Part shown: positions 1 through 9,080 of the stretch, piece after piece
Position numbering within the stretch: position 1 is the first letter of the stretch
Layout of the letters: each line of letters begins with the position of its first letter
Assembly: GCA_002709295.1 (NCBI GenBank)
Contig: PAQL01000029.1
Span: 122,232-186,231 of the forward strand
DNA: 64,000 nt
Direction of reading: 5' to 3'
Origin: Phycisphaerae bacterium
Lineage (GTDB): Bacteria > Planctomycetota > Phycisphaerae > Phycisphaerales > SM1A02
Program-made: the position numbers and the translations under genes
The notes under the pieces: generated by a model
Seen by the model: only the letters and a program-made list of their open reading frames with translations
Database searches by the model: none
Told to the model about the DNA's origin: nothing

Positions 1-602
1 GAGGCCATCGCCTCGCAGGCGTTTCGCGTCACGTTCAGGATCGCCTGCTCCAGCAGGGCGGCGTCGACCTCCGCGACGACGTCCTCGTCGATGTCCAGAT
101 CGATGTCGATCCCGTGCCGGTCCACCAGGTCCTCGCTCGCCGCGACCGCGGCGAGGACCGGAGCGGCGACCGCGGAGGCCGCAGGCCGGACGCGGGTGTC
201 CCGGGCGAAGGCCAGCACGTCACCGACGATCGAGTCGAGCCGGGTGACCGCCCGGGTGACCCGTCCGCACAATTCGAGCTGCTCGGGCCGACCCGCCAGA
301 TCCTCGGTCAACGCCTCCAGCGTGAGCCCGATGGCCCCGAGGGGATTGCGGATCTCATGCGCGATGCCAGCGGCCATCTCCCCGAGGGCGGCGAGCTGGC
401 GAGAACGGCGAAGGCGCGACTGAGCCTCCGCCAGTTCGTCCTTCAGGGATGCCACCTCGCGCTGGAGGGATCCATGGGTGGACTCCAGCCGTGCGGTGAC
501 CTCGTTGAACGCCCGGACGAGTTCCGCGAACTCGTCGGCATCGATGCCGCCGGAAGCGCCGGCCAGCGTGGTCGCGGCGGCCATGGAGGGCAGTGAACTC
601 AT
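1..602 (-). CDS. Sensor histidine kinase, truncated by window start (cytoplasmic coiled-coil plus HisKA/N-box)
   Basis: Reverse-strand reading from ATG at 602: MSSLPSMAAATTLAGASGGIDADEFAEL...LAALGEMAAGIAHEIRNPLGAIGLTLEAL...NVTRNACEAMA; has the H-box (AHEIRNPL) and N-box. Runs off the window, so absent from the ORF track. Confidence 0.8.
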   Translation of the reverse strand, partial: MSSLPSMAAATTLAGASGGIDADEFAELVRAFNEVTARLESTHGSLQREVASLKDELAEAQSRLRRSRQLAALGEMAAGIAHEIRNPLGAIGLTLEALTEDLAGRPEQLELCGRVTRAVTRLDSIVGDVLAFARDTRVRPAASAVAAPVLAAVAASEDLVDRHGIDIDLDIDEDVVAEVDAALLEQAILNVTRNACEAMA

Positions 603-1060
603 GCCGTGTGCTCCGTTCGGTGCCCGCTGGACATCGCGGAAGTCGTCTTCGGCCCGTGGTAGGCCCGAGTCGCCCGATCCGCGATCGAGACCCGCTCGAT
701 CTCCTCCCGATGCCGCTGACTGTTCTTCCGAAGGATGTCCTCGTCCCGGCGGTCGGCCTCCTCGATCCTCCTCAGCAGCTCGGTCGCCTCCCCCACCAGC
801 CTGATCGCCTCCGGGGACGCGGAACCGGCGGCCTCCCGGGCCGCGGCCTCGAGATCGTCGGATGTCGCCACCAGACGGCGGACCACGCCGTCACGGGCGT
901 CATCCAGACGGCCGAGGGCGTCGAAACGCTCCTTGGCGATCGCGTCACCCCGTCGACGGGTCAGCGCCTCCAGCTCGTTGAGCAGGGCGACCCTGGCTTC
1001 GAGGCGACCGATGATCCGACCGATCGCCGGCTCCTCGCCCCTGTCCGGTTCGCCGGGCAT
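599..1060 (-). CDS. Small helical protein, possibly FlgN/FliT-like flagellar chaperone
   Basis: Start MPGEPDRGEEPAIGRIIGRLEARVALLNELEALTRRRGDAI; charged helical protein; 4-nt overlap with the downstream histidine kinase. Confidence 0.5.
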   Translation of the reverse strand: MPGEPDRGEEPAIGRIIGRLEARVALLNELEALTRRRGDAIAKERFDALGRLDDARDGVVRRLVATSDDLEAAAREAAGSASPEAIRLVGEATELLRRIEEADRRDEDILRKNSQRHREEIERVSIADRATRAYHGPKTTSAMSSGHRTEHTA

Positions 1061-1062
1061 GC

Positions 1063-3744
1063 TCAAGGCGCATCTCCTTCCCGACCGGTCGCGATCCCCA
1101 TTCCGGAAGGCACTCCGGGAGGGAAGGCCGAGATCCATCGACGCAGGGTCTCGTCGGTCGGTCCGAAGACCAGCTCCGGTCCGAGCCCCTCGATGCCGTC
1201 GATGATCGAATCGCCGTTGCGATGGAGGTGCTGGAGTCGCTTGCGGGCCCGGTCGGTCGCCGCCTCCGCGGTTCCCGCATCACCCGCGCGATCCGCGACG
1301 TCGGCCATCATGACCAGTGCGATGATCGCGACGGGCTCGCCTGCGAATCGACGCTCCGTCTCGCGATGCAGACGAATCGCCTCCACGAGATCGCCTCGCC
1401 GATCCGCGACGACCGCCCGGTCGACGTAGGCGGCTCGAAGCAGCCTCGATTCGAACGGATCGAGCCCTTCGACCGCTCGCCCACCAAGTCGTTCGACGGC
1501 TTCTCCAAGCCGGATCGAAGCCATCGCCAGGGCGCGGTTCCGTTCGATCTCCCGGGCCACCGCAAGGGCCGGATCGACCGATGACCCGGTCTCCGAAGCT
1601 CCGACCTCGTCGGCGTGCCTGAGGAAGCCGCGACCGGTGCGGACCGCGACCTCGCCCCAGCGGGGGTCGTCCTCGTATCGCTGCAGCCACTCGTCCCCCC
1701 GGCCGGCGACCTCGTTCCAGCGATCCGCCCTGGCCAGCAGTCTGACCAGCTGCAGCAACGCATCGCGATACTCCGGCACACTCGGCTCGATCGCATCCCC
1801 GGCCGTCCCCGAGAGGACGCCGTTGAGCAGCGACTCCGCTTCGGGGATCGCAGACTCGCCTCCCTGTTCCATCAGCACCCGGGCCAGACCGACCTTCGCA
1901 CGCGTGGTGAACTCGCTCACCTCGTCGCGGCCACCGGCCATGCCCTCGAGCAATCGTCGATAGGAAGCCTCGGCCTCCCCGAGGGCTCTCATCGAATGAT
2001 GAGCGGCCGCGATGCGGTACACCGCCTCCGGCCAGAGACTCGATTCGGCGGACTGGCTCTCCACGAACCGGAGGTAACGGGCCAGCGAGGGCTCGACCGC
2101 TCCAGCCTTGTCGTGCAGGGTCGCCGCGTGCCAGATCGCCCGGAATCGATCGGGATCGTCTCCCGCCATGTCGAGCTCGACCTCGTCCATGGCCGCGGCC
2201 GCGGCCGCGAAACGACGAGCGACTTCGAGCCGGACGTCGACCGGCACCACCGCCACCGCCCGCTCGACCCGGGGATCGTCGTCACCCAGATGAGGCAGCA
2301 GGATCAGCCCCGCCGACTTCTCCCTCGCTTCGGCGACGAGCTCGAGACCCCTTCGACGCGTCCCCGCGTCGTCTGAGAATCGAGCCACGAAGCCGGCGTA
2401 CTCCACGACCGAATCGCACAGCCCCACGGCCTCGATGCCCTGCCCCTGCAGGACCCCGGCATCGGCCCGCTCGGCTCCTTCCAGAGCAACGAGGACCAGC
2501 TCGTCGAGGATCGCGGCCCTGGTCGAGCCGAGGGAGGGACCGGAGGCGACGAGGGTCGCCCCCGCATTCTCCAGATACCCGATCGCAGAGAGGTGATCGT
2601 CGCGAAGCACCTCGACCAGTGCCATGCCGATTTCCGCCGACGCCCGCTGTCCGAGTCCGGATTCCTGAATCGACAATGCCTTCGTGTAGTGCGAGAACGC
2701 CGCATCCAGAGCCGCCGCATGCTCGACGGGCCTCAACTCCAGTCGGGCGTCGGCGATCTCGAGCCCGGCCAGCGAGAGCGACGCCTCCACGGCGACGCTG
2801 CCCTCGGCACCCAGCTGGCCGAGGGCGACCTGGTAGCACTCCATCGCCCGACCCGAGAGCAGCAGCTCGTCCCGGTAGGCGTGACCGAGCAACACCCAGA
2901 GGCCGGCCCAGTCGACCGAGATCATCGGGTCCTCGACGTCCGCGATCCGACCCTCGAGCCGTCTCATCTCGAAGACGAGGGCATTGGCCAGACCATGCAG
3001 ATCGCCGGTCTCGAGCCTCAGACGGGCATCGAGGCCCACGGCCCACGCATCGACCTCGACCCCGACATCCTCGGAGAGCAGCGACTGCAGAGCCGCCTGG
3101 ATCCGAGCGGCCGGGGCTCCCTCCCGGACCATCCGCTCGACGACCTCCTGCTGAAGTTCCTGCCGCAGATCCACCGCGGAAGCTCGGAACCTCGAATCAC
3201 TCGGAAGCTCGGCGACCAGTTCGTCCAGACCAGCCAGGGCTCCGGAGGCGTCTCCGGATGCCGCCAGGGATTCCGCCAGCACCAGACGCCGCTCGTGGCC
3301 CAGGGTGGCTCCATCCGCCACCGCCCGGGCGTAGGCGTCGGCGACCTGGGCCGCCAGTTCCGGCGGCGACGAGCGAACCGGCGACACCACTCTCGCCCGG
3401 TGGTCCGCCACCAGCAGGTGGTAGTCGGCGTAGAGGCCCGGGTGGTCGGGCAGATGGGACTCCGCCTTGACCAGCCACTCGGCGGCCTCGTCGAGCCCCC
3501 CCTGATCCAGAGCGACCCTGGCCGCGGCCAGGTGAGCCGCCGGATCGACCGGGACACTCTGCCTTTCACGGTGCAGATAGACGGCCACCGCGATGGCGGC
3601 TGCCGACAGCAGGATGACGGGGAACTGCCAGGCAGCTCCCGATCGCCCCACCGGGTACTGGACCGGCTGCTCGTTCACGACCTCCGAGGAGACATCCTCG
3701 GAGGGGGCGGATTCGGAACCATGATTCATACGATCGTCAGACAC
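1063..3744 (-). CDS. Large TPR-repeat protein with one N-terminal transmembrane helix
   Basis: 893-aa ORF; TM segment FPVILLSAAAIAVAVYLH then repeated Ala/Leu-rich helical TPR-like units. Confidence 0.7.
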   Translation of the reverse strand: MSDDRMNHGSESAPSEDVSSEVVNEQPVQYPVGRSGAAWQFPVILLSAAAIAVAVYLHRERQSVPVDPAAHLAAARVALDQGGLDEAAEWLVKAESHLPDHPGLYADYHLLVADHRARVVSPVRSSPPELAAQVADAYARAVADGATLGHERRLVLAESLAASGDASGALAGLDELVAELPSDSRFRASAVDLRQELQQEVVERMVREGAPAARIQAALQSLLSEDVGVEVDAWAVGLDARLRLETGDLHGLANALVFEMRRLEGRIADVEDPMISVDWAGLWVLLGHAYRDELLLSGRAMECYQVALGQLGAEGSVAVEASLSLAGLEIADARLELRPVEHAAALDAAFSHYTKALSIQESGLGQRASAEIGMALVEVLRDDHLSAIGYLENAGATLVASGPSLGSTRAAILDELVLVALEGAERADAGVLQGQGIEAVGLCDSVVEYAGFVARFSDDAGTRRRGLELVAEAREKSAGLILLPHLGDDDPRVERAVAVVPVDVRLEVARRFAAAAAAMDEVELDMAGDDPDRFRAIWHAATLHDKAGAVEPSLARYLRFVESQSAESSLWPEAVYRIAAAHHSMRALGEAEASYRRLLEGMAGGRDEVSEFTTRAKVGLARVLMEQGGESAIPEAESLLNGVLSGTAGDAIEPSVPEYRDALLQLVRLLARADRWNEVAGRGDEWLQRYEDDPRWGEVAVRTGRGFLRHADEVGASETGSSVDPALAVAREIERNRALAMASIRLGEAVERLGGRAVEGLDPFESRLLRAAYVDRAVVADRRGDLVEAIRLHRETERRFAGEPVAIIALVMMADVADRAGDAGTAEAATDRARKRLQHLHRNGDSIIDGIEGLGPELVFGPTDETLRRWISAFPPGVPSGMGIATGREGDAP

Positions 3745-3899
3745 GAGATCCTCTCAATTCGCCCTCCTGGCCCCCTGAGGGGCGGATGGACGAGACGATC
3801 ACGGCGACTCCATTCGCCGGCGCAAACATCATCGGTTGCAGGATCGAGAATCCTCCAAAGCTGCCGATCGTTCGCGCAGTTGGTGCGCCGGAGAGATTT

Positions 3900-5546
3900 T
3901 CAGTCCGAGGCCGGCGGAGAGCCGCTGGCGACCACCGTACGGGTCATCAGCTCTGGAATTCCCCGCCCTGCGGGATCCAGAAGCGGAAGCAGGGCGATCG
4001 GCCAGGCCAGAGGGATCAGCAGGAGAATCGACAACCTGAGGGCCGACCGAAGCCCACGCTGCAGGGCCGAAGCCGGGGAACCGTCGAGCCGGAGGATCCG
4101 GCCACCCACCAGCCACTTCCCGAGCGAGCGACCGGTGAGGACCTCCAGAACGCCGGCGAACAGGCCTGAAATGGCCATCAGCGCGAGGAGAGGAGGAATG
4201 GCCTGCATCTCTCCAGCCCGGAGCTGCTCCACATAGCCCAGTGGATCGAGGTTGAAGATCACCACCACCGCCATCGCTCCCGGTGCAAGATCGACGCAGA
4301 GCCCCGCGGCACGACGCGCGAATCCGAGCCCCTTCAGCTCCGGTGCCACGACCGATGGCGCCGAGGACAGCGCCGGCCTCAGCAGAAACACGACCACGAA
4401 CGAGGCGACCACGATGAACAACGCGATCTCGTAGGGAACCAGGGTTCCCTCGGCGGTCGCCTCCTCGGCGACGAGGGCATCCGATGTCCGCCCGTTCGAA
4501 CGGTCGAGGGTGGTCGTGACGACCTCGGAACCGGAGACGCCGATCACCCAGGGCCCCGCCTGAGTGAGGACCACGCCCACATGGGGCGCGGGATCACCCT
4601 CGGCCACGACCGCGAAAGGCCGTATCCGGTCCGAACCCGCCTCGCTCTCCGCCTGAAGAAGGTCTCCGATGGCCAGCCTGCCGTCCGACTCCCGGGCAGC
4701 CACCATGGTGCGACCGGACAACGACACCAGGGCGAGCGGAACCCCTTCCATCCCCTCGATCCCACTGGTGAGCGGAGGGGTTTCCGAGGCCGGATCGAAC
4801 ACCGACAGAGACCGACCGTCTCGATCCGCCACGGACCAGATCACCGCAGGCTGCAGTCCGGAGGCGCGGGCGACGAGTCCGGCACGGACGCCGGTCGCGG
4901 TTCCCCAGTCCTCGGGGCCGGGGACGAACTCCCATCGTTCGGACCCCGGAAGACCGAGTCGCATGAATCCCCCGTGATCCGGATCGAAGTCGGGGAAGAG
5001 ATCGGCCACCGAATCGGAGATCTGTTCGGCATCAGAAGGATCGTCACCCTCGGCAGACGGCCGATCGGGACGTTCGATCCCCCTTTGATGACGCTGGCTC
5101 GGGCCGAAGACGAGCAGCAGTTCACTGCCGGTGGCGGCGAGTCCGACGACTCGTCCCTCTCGAGGCACCGGCGGAAGCACCTGCGGAGGCCCCGGGGGAT
5201 CGGCGAACCAGACCCCGTTGATCGGATGCTGTCCGACCGCCAGTGAGATCACGACCCTGGAGACCCGCTCGGCGTCGCGGGGCGGAAGAACCGCCCAGCA
5301 TCGGTTCCCCGAGGCGGCGATCGCCTCCGGCCGCGACTTGAGGCGATGGACGGTGCGGATGAGCCCCGGCCCCTCCTCGGTGTCCAGGTGGGCGATGCTC
5401 CAGCCCTGCCCCTCGACATCGGCGCGAACCACGAAGACATGCCGGCCGGACGAAGCGGCGAGCACGCCGTCCTCCTCGGCCATCGCGAAGGACGCGGTCG
5501 CCAGGGACAGGAGCCAGCCCAGCAGGATCGGACCACAACCTCTCAT
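3900..5546 (-). CDS. Secreted/membrane protein with C-terminal RDD domain
   Basis: Signal peptide MRGCGPILLGWLLSLATASFAMA; C-terminal FARRAAGLCVDLAPG...LTGRSLGKWLVGGRILRLDG typical of RDD. Confidence 0.75.
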   Translation of the reverse strand: MRGCGPILLGWLLSLATASFAMAEEDGVLAASSGRHVFVVRADVEGQGWSIAHLDTEEGPGLIRTVHRLKSRPEAIAASGNRCWAVLPPRDAERVSRVVISLAVGQHPINGVWFADPPGPPQVLPPVPREGRVVGLAATGSELLLVFGPSQRHQRGIERPDRPSAEGDDPSDAEQISDSVADLFPDFDPDHGGFMRLGLPGSERWEFVPGPEDWGTATGVRAGLVARASGLQPAVIWSVADRDGRSLSVFDPASETPPLTSGIEGMEGVPLALVSLSGRTMVAARESDGRLAIGDLLQAESEAGSDRIRPFAVVAEGDPAPHVGVVLTQAGPWVIGVSGSEVVTTTLDRSNGRTSDALVAEEATAEGTLVPYEIALFIVVASFVVVFLLRPALSSAPSVVAPELKGLGFARRAAGLCVDLAPGAMAVVVIFNLDPLGYVEQLRAGEMQAIPPLLALMAISGLFAGVLEVLTGRSLGKWLVGGRILRLDGSPASALQRGLRSALRLSILLLIPLAWPIALLPLLDPAGRGIPELMTRTVVASGSPPASD

Positions 5547-6503
5547 CTCGGTTCACCTCCGACATCCAGAAGCTTCTGCGACGTGAATCCCCGATCGTCG
5601 AGCACGACAGGATCGACCCGTTCGATCAGCGACGGGAGGCTGAAGAGCCGTTCGGAGATCCGCCCTCTGGCCAGCGGGCCATCGAAGGTGATGACCAGTC
5701 GATCGAAGACCGCCCCCCTGGAGACCACCTCGACCCGGTGAGGGAGGTCGGGCCACGCCCCGGGGGGGCTGCCGAGCGTCTCCACCGGCTCGAATCGTCC
5801 GAGGGTGATGCTGGAGAGCGGTTCTTCGGCATCATCCAGCACCTCGATGCCGATCGGACCTCGGGCGGGCTGCCCGACCACGATGCGGTGTCGCTGCGCG
5901 GCGGTCAGCGCCCCGTCCCCGATCGGCCAGCGAATCGAATCGAGGGTGAAGCTCGCCCGGTCGCCGGCGACCATGAAGTCCACGGGCGGTTCGGCGGGAA
6001 ACGGGATGAGTCCGATGAGGAACAGCATGACCGGCGGCGACATCGTCTCCTCGGCTCGCGTCGAGACGACCGGCGAAGCCTCCATGTCCACCACCATGAG
6101 CTCGGGCGGGTCCGGATCCTCGTTCAGCATCCACCACTGCAGCCCGTTCCATCCCAGTCGTCCGATGGTGATGCCGCTCACCGACAGCCGGACCGCGGCC
6201 TTGTCCGGTGCGACTCTCCAGAGCCGGTGATTCAGTCGATTGGTGGTGGGGCGTCCCTCCTCGTCGCGGGAGTCCAGCACGAGCGAGCCATTGCTGCTGA
6301 AGGAGGACAGGGTGTCGAGTCGTCCGGCCTGGGCCTCGGCGAACACCGCCCATTCCGCGGCCGTCCCGGGGCGGACCTCTCGTCCGCGGGCCCAGTCCGC
6401 CTCGGCGGCATCATCGGTGCGACAGCCGGACGCCAGTCCGAGCGCGATGCCGGGAAGGCACCAGAGGAGCACCCGGCGGAATCGTCGTGATCCGCGTCTC
6501 ATC
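5543..6503 (-). CDS. Putative lipoprotein, function unknown
   Basis: Start MRRGSRRFRRVLLWCLPGIALGLASGCRTDD (lipobox-like LASGC); 4-nt overlap with the downstream RDD gene. Confidence 0.65.
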
Positions 6504-7056
6504 CCTCGTCCGACAGGATGGTCGAGAGCTGCTCCGCGATCGCCTCGGCGTCGTCCTCGGAGAGACGGGGATCCGCGACCGACCAGATCGGCGCATCGTC
6601 TCCACCGCCCACCTTCTTGAATCGCCAGACGTCGTCGTCCTCCTCGCGGGATCGATCCACGACCCGAAGCTTGCGACGTCGCAGGAGGATCAGCCCCAGC
6701 ACGAAGCGGAAGGCCAGACGGGATTCGTCGGTCTCCTCCTCGAGCCGGGCGAAGAGATCGACGAGGGTCTCGTCGTCGACGAACAGGTTCCTGCGCCCTC
6801 CGGGCTCGGGAACCTCGGTCCGCCACCAGCAGAGGAGGCGGTCCTCGAGATCCCCCGAGGTCCGGATCGATTCCCAGTGATCGGGATCGAAATCCAGCCG
6901 ATCGAAGACCGGACGATCGGAGGCGGGTGCCTCGGGATCGGGAACCGGCCTCACCAGGGCGGTGAAACAGGGTTCCCCGGGGACGAGCTCTCGATCCGTG
7001 GCGGCGCACCGGCCGGTCGAACGACCGATGACGAGGCCCTTGAGTGGTGTGGACAT
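6499..7056 (-). CDS. Conserved hypothetical protein
   Basis: 185-aa ORF, MSTPLKGLVIGRSTGRCAATDRELVPGEPCFTALV...; overlaps the downstream lipoprotein gene. Confidence 0.6.
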   Translation of the reverse strand: MSTPLKGLVIGRSTGRCAATDRELVPGEPCFTALVRPVPDPEAPASDRPVFDRLDFDPDHWESIRTSGDLEDRLLCWWRTEVPEPGGRRNLFVDDETLVDLFARLEEETDESRLAFRFVLGLILLRRRKLRVVDRSREEDDDVWRFKKVGGGDDAPIWSVADPRLSEDDAEAIAEQLSTILSDEG

Positions 7057-7125
7057 GACGTCATCCTAGCGGGGGTCGCGGCCGGCAAGGGTCCGGAGCG
7101 ACCGTCGATATACTGGTTGTTGATC

Positions 7126-7956
7126 ATGGAAGGAATCCGCTCCCTACTCGACGCTTTCCGAGGCTACGGCCCACTGGAGCTGGTCGTCGAGCTGTCGCTC
7201 ATCTGGCTGGTGGTGTGGACCATTCTCCGGTTCCTCCGGAGGTCCAGTGGCGCCGGCGTGATCCGCGGATTCGCGGTGCTGGTCATCGTCTTCGCGATCG
7301 TCCTCAGACTCACCGGGGACGAGAACGACACCCTCGCCAGAGTCCGCTTCCTCAGCGACCGGGTCATCAGTCTGGTGGCGATCATGCTGGTGGTCGTCTT
7401 CCAGCCCGAACTCCGCCAGGCCATGATCACCCTGGGACAGGCCAAGCTCTTCGGACGCCGGCCGACGGCGCGGAACGCCGTGGTCGAGGCGGTCGCCGAC
7501 GCGGTGGACTTCCTGGCCAAGAGTCAGTTCGGAGCGATCATCGTCTTCGAACGCCGACTGGGCCTCGAGAGCCTCATGAAGAACTGCGTCCGGATCGACG
7601 CCACCGTCGATTCGAGACTGCTCCAGGCGATCTTCTACCCCAACAACCCTCTTCACGATCTGGCGGTGGTGATTCGCGGCGAGCGGATCGTGGCCGCCAA
7701 GGTGCAGCTTCCCCTCGCTCCGCCGGGCATGGTGCCCAGCCAGCTCGGCAGCCGGCATCGAGCCGCGGTCGGCGTCACGCTCGATTCCGACTGCATCGTG
7801 GTGGTGGTCAGCGAGGAGAACGGTCGCATCAGACTCGCCGAGCAGGGTGAGCTGAGCCCGCCGATCGCCAAAGATCGCCTCGCCGAGGAACTCGCTCGAC
7901 GTCTGGGCGCCCCGCCGCAGAAGCCCGCCGAACCCCGCCTCGAGGAGACCGCATGA
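7126..7956 (+). CDS. cdaA: Diadenylate cyclase (CdaA/DisA_N family)
   Basis: MEGIRSLLDAFRGYGPLELVVELSLIWLVVWTILRFLRR...FQPELRQAM...GAIIVFERRLGLESLM...NNPLHDLAVVIRG...LGSRHRAAVGVT. RHR motif intact; DGA motif reads DLA. Confidence 0.9.
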   Translation: MEGIRSLLDAFRGYGPLELVVELSLIWLVVWTILRFLRRSSGAGVIRGFAVLVIVFAIVLRLTGDENDTLARVRFLSDRVISLVAIMLVVVFQPELRQAMITLGQAKLFGRRPTARNAVVEAVADAVDFLAKSQFGAIIVFERRLGLESLMKNCVRIDATVDSRLLQAIFYPNNPLHDLAVVIRGERIVAAKVQLPLAPPGMVPSQLGSRHRAAVGVTLDSDCIVVVVSEENGRIRLAEQGELSPPIAKDRLAEELARRLGAPPQKPAEPRLEETA

Positions 7957-9023
7957 CCGATCGAAGCGTGTCATCCCGGGAGCGGATCGTCACCATCCTG
8001 ACCGTGACCCTGGTCACCCTCCTGATCTGGATGTGGGCGGCCGGAGAGACCCGACGGACGGAGCGGGAGTTCGCATCCCTGTCCTTCATCCCGCCGACGG
8101 AGGGCAGTCTTCGCATCACCCCGTCCGAGATCGCCAACGTCGAGTTCGAGATCCGAGGGCCGCAGCGGGCGATCGCCAAGGCGACGGAGCGATTCCGGAC
8201 CCTGATCAGCATTCCGGTGGGCGCCTATGGGGTGCCCGCGGACCCCGGGGAGCACCGAATCAGGATGCAGGACCTCGCCGCGGCCCTGGTCGCGGAGTGG
8301 CGACTTCCGGTGACCGTGCTCTCCGCCGATCCTCCCTCCCTCGACGTCACCATCGAATCCCTGACCCGGAGGAATGTGCGGGTCGCCGCCCTGCTGCCCG
8401 ATTCGGTCCGGACGACCGGGAACACCGAGGTCTCCCCCGCATCGGCGGTGATCGAACTTCCCGGTGACCCGACCAGACTCGACAGCCTCGGAGAACTGGT
8501 CCTGGATGCCCGGGTCGAACGGAGCGACCTCGAGGGTCGGCTTCCCGGCGCTCTTCATCGCATCCAGGTGCCGCTGCAGGTCCCCGCGGAACTCGCGGAG
8601 CGACTGAAGGGCCTCGGCATCGACCCCGGGACGATCCGACCCGACCCCCTGAATGCCCAGGTGACCCTGACCCTGGATTCCAACGACGTCGAGTTCACCC
8701 TTCCGAATCCGGTTCCGGTGCAGATCGCAGGTCCCCCCACCGCTCTCGAGGACTGGGTGGTGACCATCGATCCCGGCAGCGCGTTCCTTCGCAATGTGGT
8801 GTTGCGCGGCCCCAGGGACGTGATCCGCCAACTCGAGCAGCGACAGGGGGGACTCGGCGTGATCGCGTTCGTGCATCTGACCAGCGACGACCTGCTGACC
8901 CGGGTCGAGGAGAAGCCGGTCACCCTCTGGAGCCTGCCCGAGAGTGTCGAGGTCACCTCGGTCGACAACGATGCGACCAGCAGCCCGCGGATCCGACTCG
9001 TGATCGGCGAACGCAAGGACTGA
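7953..9023 (+). CDS. YbbR/CdaR-like extracytoplasmic protein
   Basis: Single N-terminal TM (IVTILTVTLVTLLIWMWAAGE) plus beta-rich repeats; 4-nt overlap with cdaA, the usual CdaA-CdaR context. Confidence 0.6.
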   Translation: MTDRSVSSRERIVTILTVTLVTLLIWMWAAGETRRTEREFASLSFIPPTEGSLRITPSEIANVEFEIRGPQRAIAKATERFRTLISIPVGAYGVPADPGEHRIRMQDLAAALVAEWRLPVTVLSADPPSLDVTIESLTRRNVRVAALLPDSVRTTGNTEVSPASAVIELPGDPTRLDSLGELVLDARVERSDLEGRLPGALHRIQVPLQVPAELAERLKGLGIDPGTIRPDPLNAQVTLTLDSNDVEFTLPNPVPVQIAGPPTALEDWVVTIDPGSAFLRNVVLRGPRDVIRQLEQRQGGLGVIAFVHLTSDDLLTRVEEKPVTLWSLPESVEVTSVDNDATSSPRIRLVIGERKD

Positions 9024-9045
9024 GACCCCGACCTCGATCGGCCCT

Positions 9046-9080
9046 GCGGATCAGACCCAGCGGATCAGACCCAGCGGATC
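9046..9080. repeat. Short tandem repeat, 14-nt unit gcggatcagaccca, about 2.5 copies
   Basis: Read directly: gcggatcagaccca gcggatcagaccca gcggatc, spanning the tyrS stop codon. Confidence 0.95.

Noticed and set aside
2593-4236. 547-aa plus ORF
   Set aside because: Antisense to the TPR gene and RDD gene; no signal or domain.
7055-7064. Perfect palindrome ATGACGTCAT at the start of the 185-aa gene
   Set aside because: 10-bp palindrome overlapping the start codon; expected by chance in tens of kb, no second copy noticed.
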